A stretch of DNA of 28,180 bases from an uncultured Erysipelotrichaceae bacterium (lineage in GTDB: Bacteria > Bacillota_I > Bacilli_A > Erysipelotrichales > Erysipelotrichaceae), in the NCBI GenBank assembly GCA_934675465.1, contig CAKUQM010000023.1:1-28180 (forward strand), in the 5' to 3' direction. Below the pieces are notes generated by a model that made no database searches, was not told where the DNA came from, and saw only the letters and a list, made by a program, of their open reading frames with translations. Made by a program: the position numbers and the translations under genes. This document shows, one piece after another, positions 27,798 to 28,180 of the stretch. The number at the start of each line of letters is the position of its first letter. Within the stretch, counting starts at the first letter, position 1.

Positions 27798-28180
27798 ATG
27801 GATATTAAGGAAATTAAAAATTCTGAATTTGTAAAAACTTTAAATACAAATCAATTAAATGAACTTGCAAGCGACATAAGAGCTTTTTTGTTGGATTCTG
27901 TTTCTAAAACAGGAGGCCATCTTTCTAGTAATCTTGGAGTTGTAGAACTTACAATTGCCATGCATTATGTTTTTGATTGTGAAAAAGATAAGTTCTTATT
28001 CGATGTTGGTCACCAATCTTATATACATAAGATTTTAACTGGTAGGGCTAAGGACTTTGATACATTAAGACAGTTTAATGGTCTTGCAGGTTTTCAAAGA
28101 AGATATGAATCTAAATATGATTGTTTTGAGGCAGGACATTCAAGTACCGCTCTTTCAACTGCCTTAGGTATGGCAATCGC
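27798..28180 (+). CDS. dxs: 1-deoxy-D-xylulose-5-phosphate synthase (5' part, cut by window end)
   Basis: The first 127 codons are present. They show KTGGHLSSNLGVVELTIAMH, then FDVGHQSYIHKILTGR, and EAGHSSTALSTALGMA, the thiamine-diphosphate-binding start of DXS. DXS joins pyruvate and glyceraldehyde-3-phosphate in the first MEP step. The ATG at 27798 follows the ispA stop by one base, so translation is coupled; no separate ribosome binding site is clear. The gene continues beyond the window. Confidence 0.95.
   Translation, partial: MDIKEIKNSEFVKTLNTNQLNELASDIRAFLLDSVSKTGGHLSSNLGVVELTIAMHYVFDCEKDKFLFDVGHQSYIHKILTGRAKDFDTLRQFNGLAGFQRRYESKYDCFEAGHSSTALSTALGMAI

Noticed and set aside
1..28180. 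CRISPR arrays, rRNA genes, insertion sequences, prophage
   Set aside because: No regularly spaced repeats, rRNA sequence, transposase, integrase or phage structural gene was seen.

Overview
The window is a gene-dense stretch of a low-GC Gram-positive (Bacillota) chromosome. TGA is a normal stop, which excludes most Mollicutes. Gene orders such as rsmE-mtaB-rpsU-phoH, infC-rpmI-rplT, lspA-rluD and nusB-xseA-xseB-ispA-dxs are firmicute. Protein style and composition suggest an Erysipelotrichia-like host; that placement is inference.

Layout. 1-3330: end of rsmE, mtaB, a MurE-like ligase that has lost its nucleotide-binding and catalytic residues, then rpsU with a clear promoter and terminator. 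3331-6969: an accessory island between rpsU and phoH. It holds a small Cys-rich exported peptide, an HTH-TPR regulator of NprR/AimR-like size, a 26-codon ORF, a secreted Ser/Thr-rich protein and two paralogous lipoproteins. The same 12-base motif lies upstream of both transcription units of the island. 7010-11464: phoH, a diacylglycerol-kinase-family gene, rdgB, a Lit-like membrane protein, trmL, a small membrane-anchored unknown and a YfcE phosphoesterase. 11532-13202: a serpin lipoprotein with a C-terminal SH3b domain. 13239-16224: MgtC-like and CPA2 antiporter genes, divergent from a TraX-family gene with a candidate cre site between them. 16225-16671: a structured, GC-richer patch and the infC leader. 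16672-19422: infC (non-AUG start), rpmI, rplT, tRNA-Glu(CTC), and convergent gltX. 19500-24569: TSCPD protein, DUF885 lipoprotein, lspA, rluD, rhomboid and dCMP deaminase. 24559-28180: DUF5662 gene, then nusB, xseA, xseB, ispA and the start of dxs.

The strongest candidate for an undescribed system is the 3331-6969 island: a putative peptide-responsive regulator with a conserved operator upstream of itself and upstream of a secreted-protein operon. A second theme is promoter architecture. At least seven genes lack a Shine-Dalgarno sequence and have a -10-like hexamer ending 6-7 nt before the ATG, implying leaderless mRNAs. Three divergent pairs have their -10 hexamers arranged symmetrically, two of them as near-perfect palindromes. 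Lipoprotein biology recurs: lspA, a Lit-like enzyme and at least four predicted lipoproteins.
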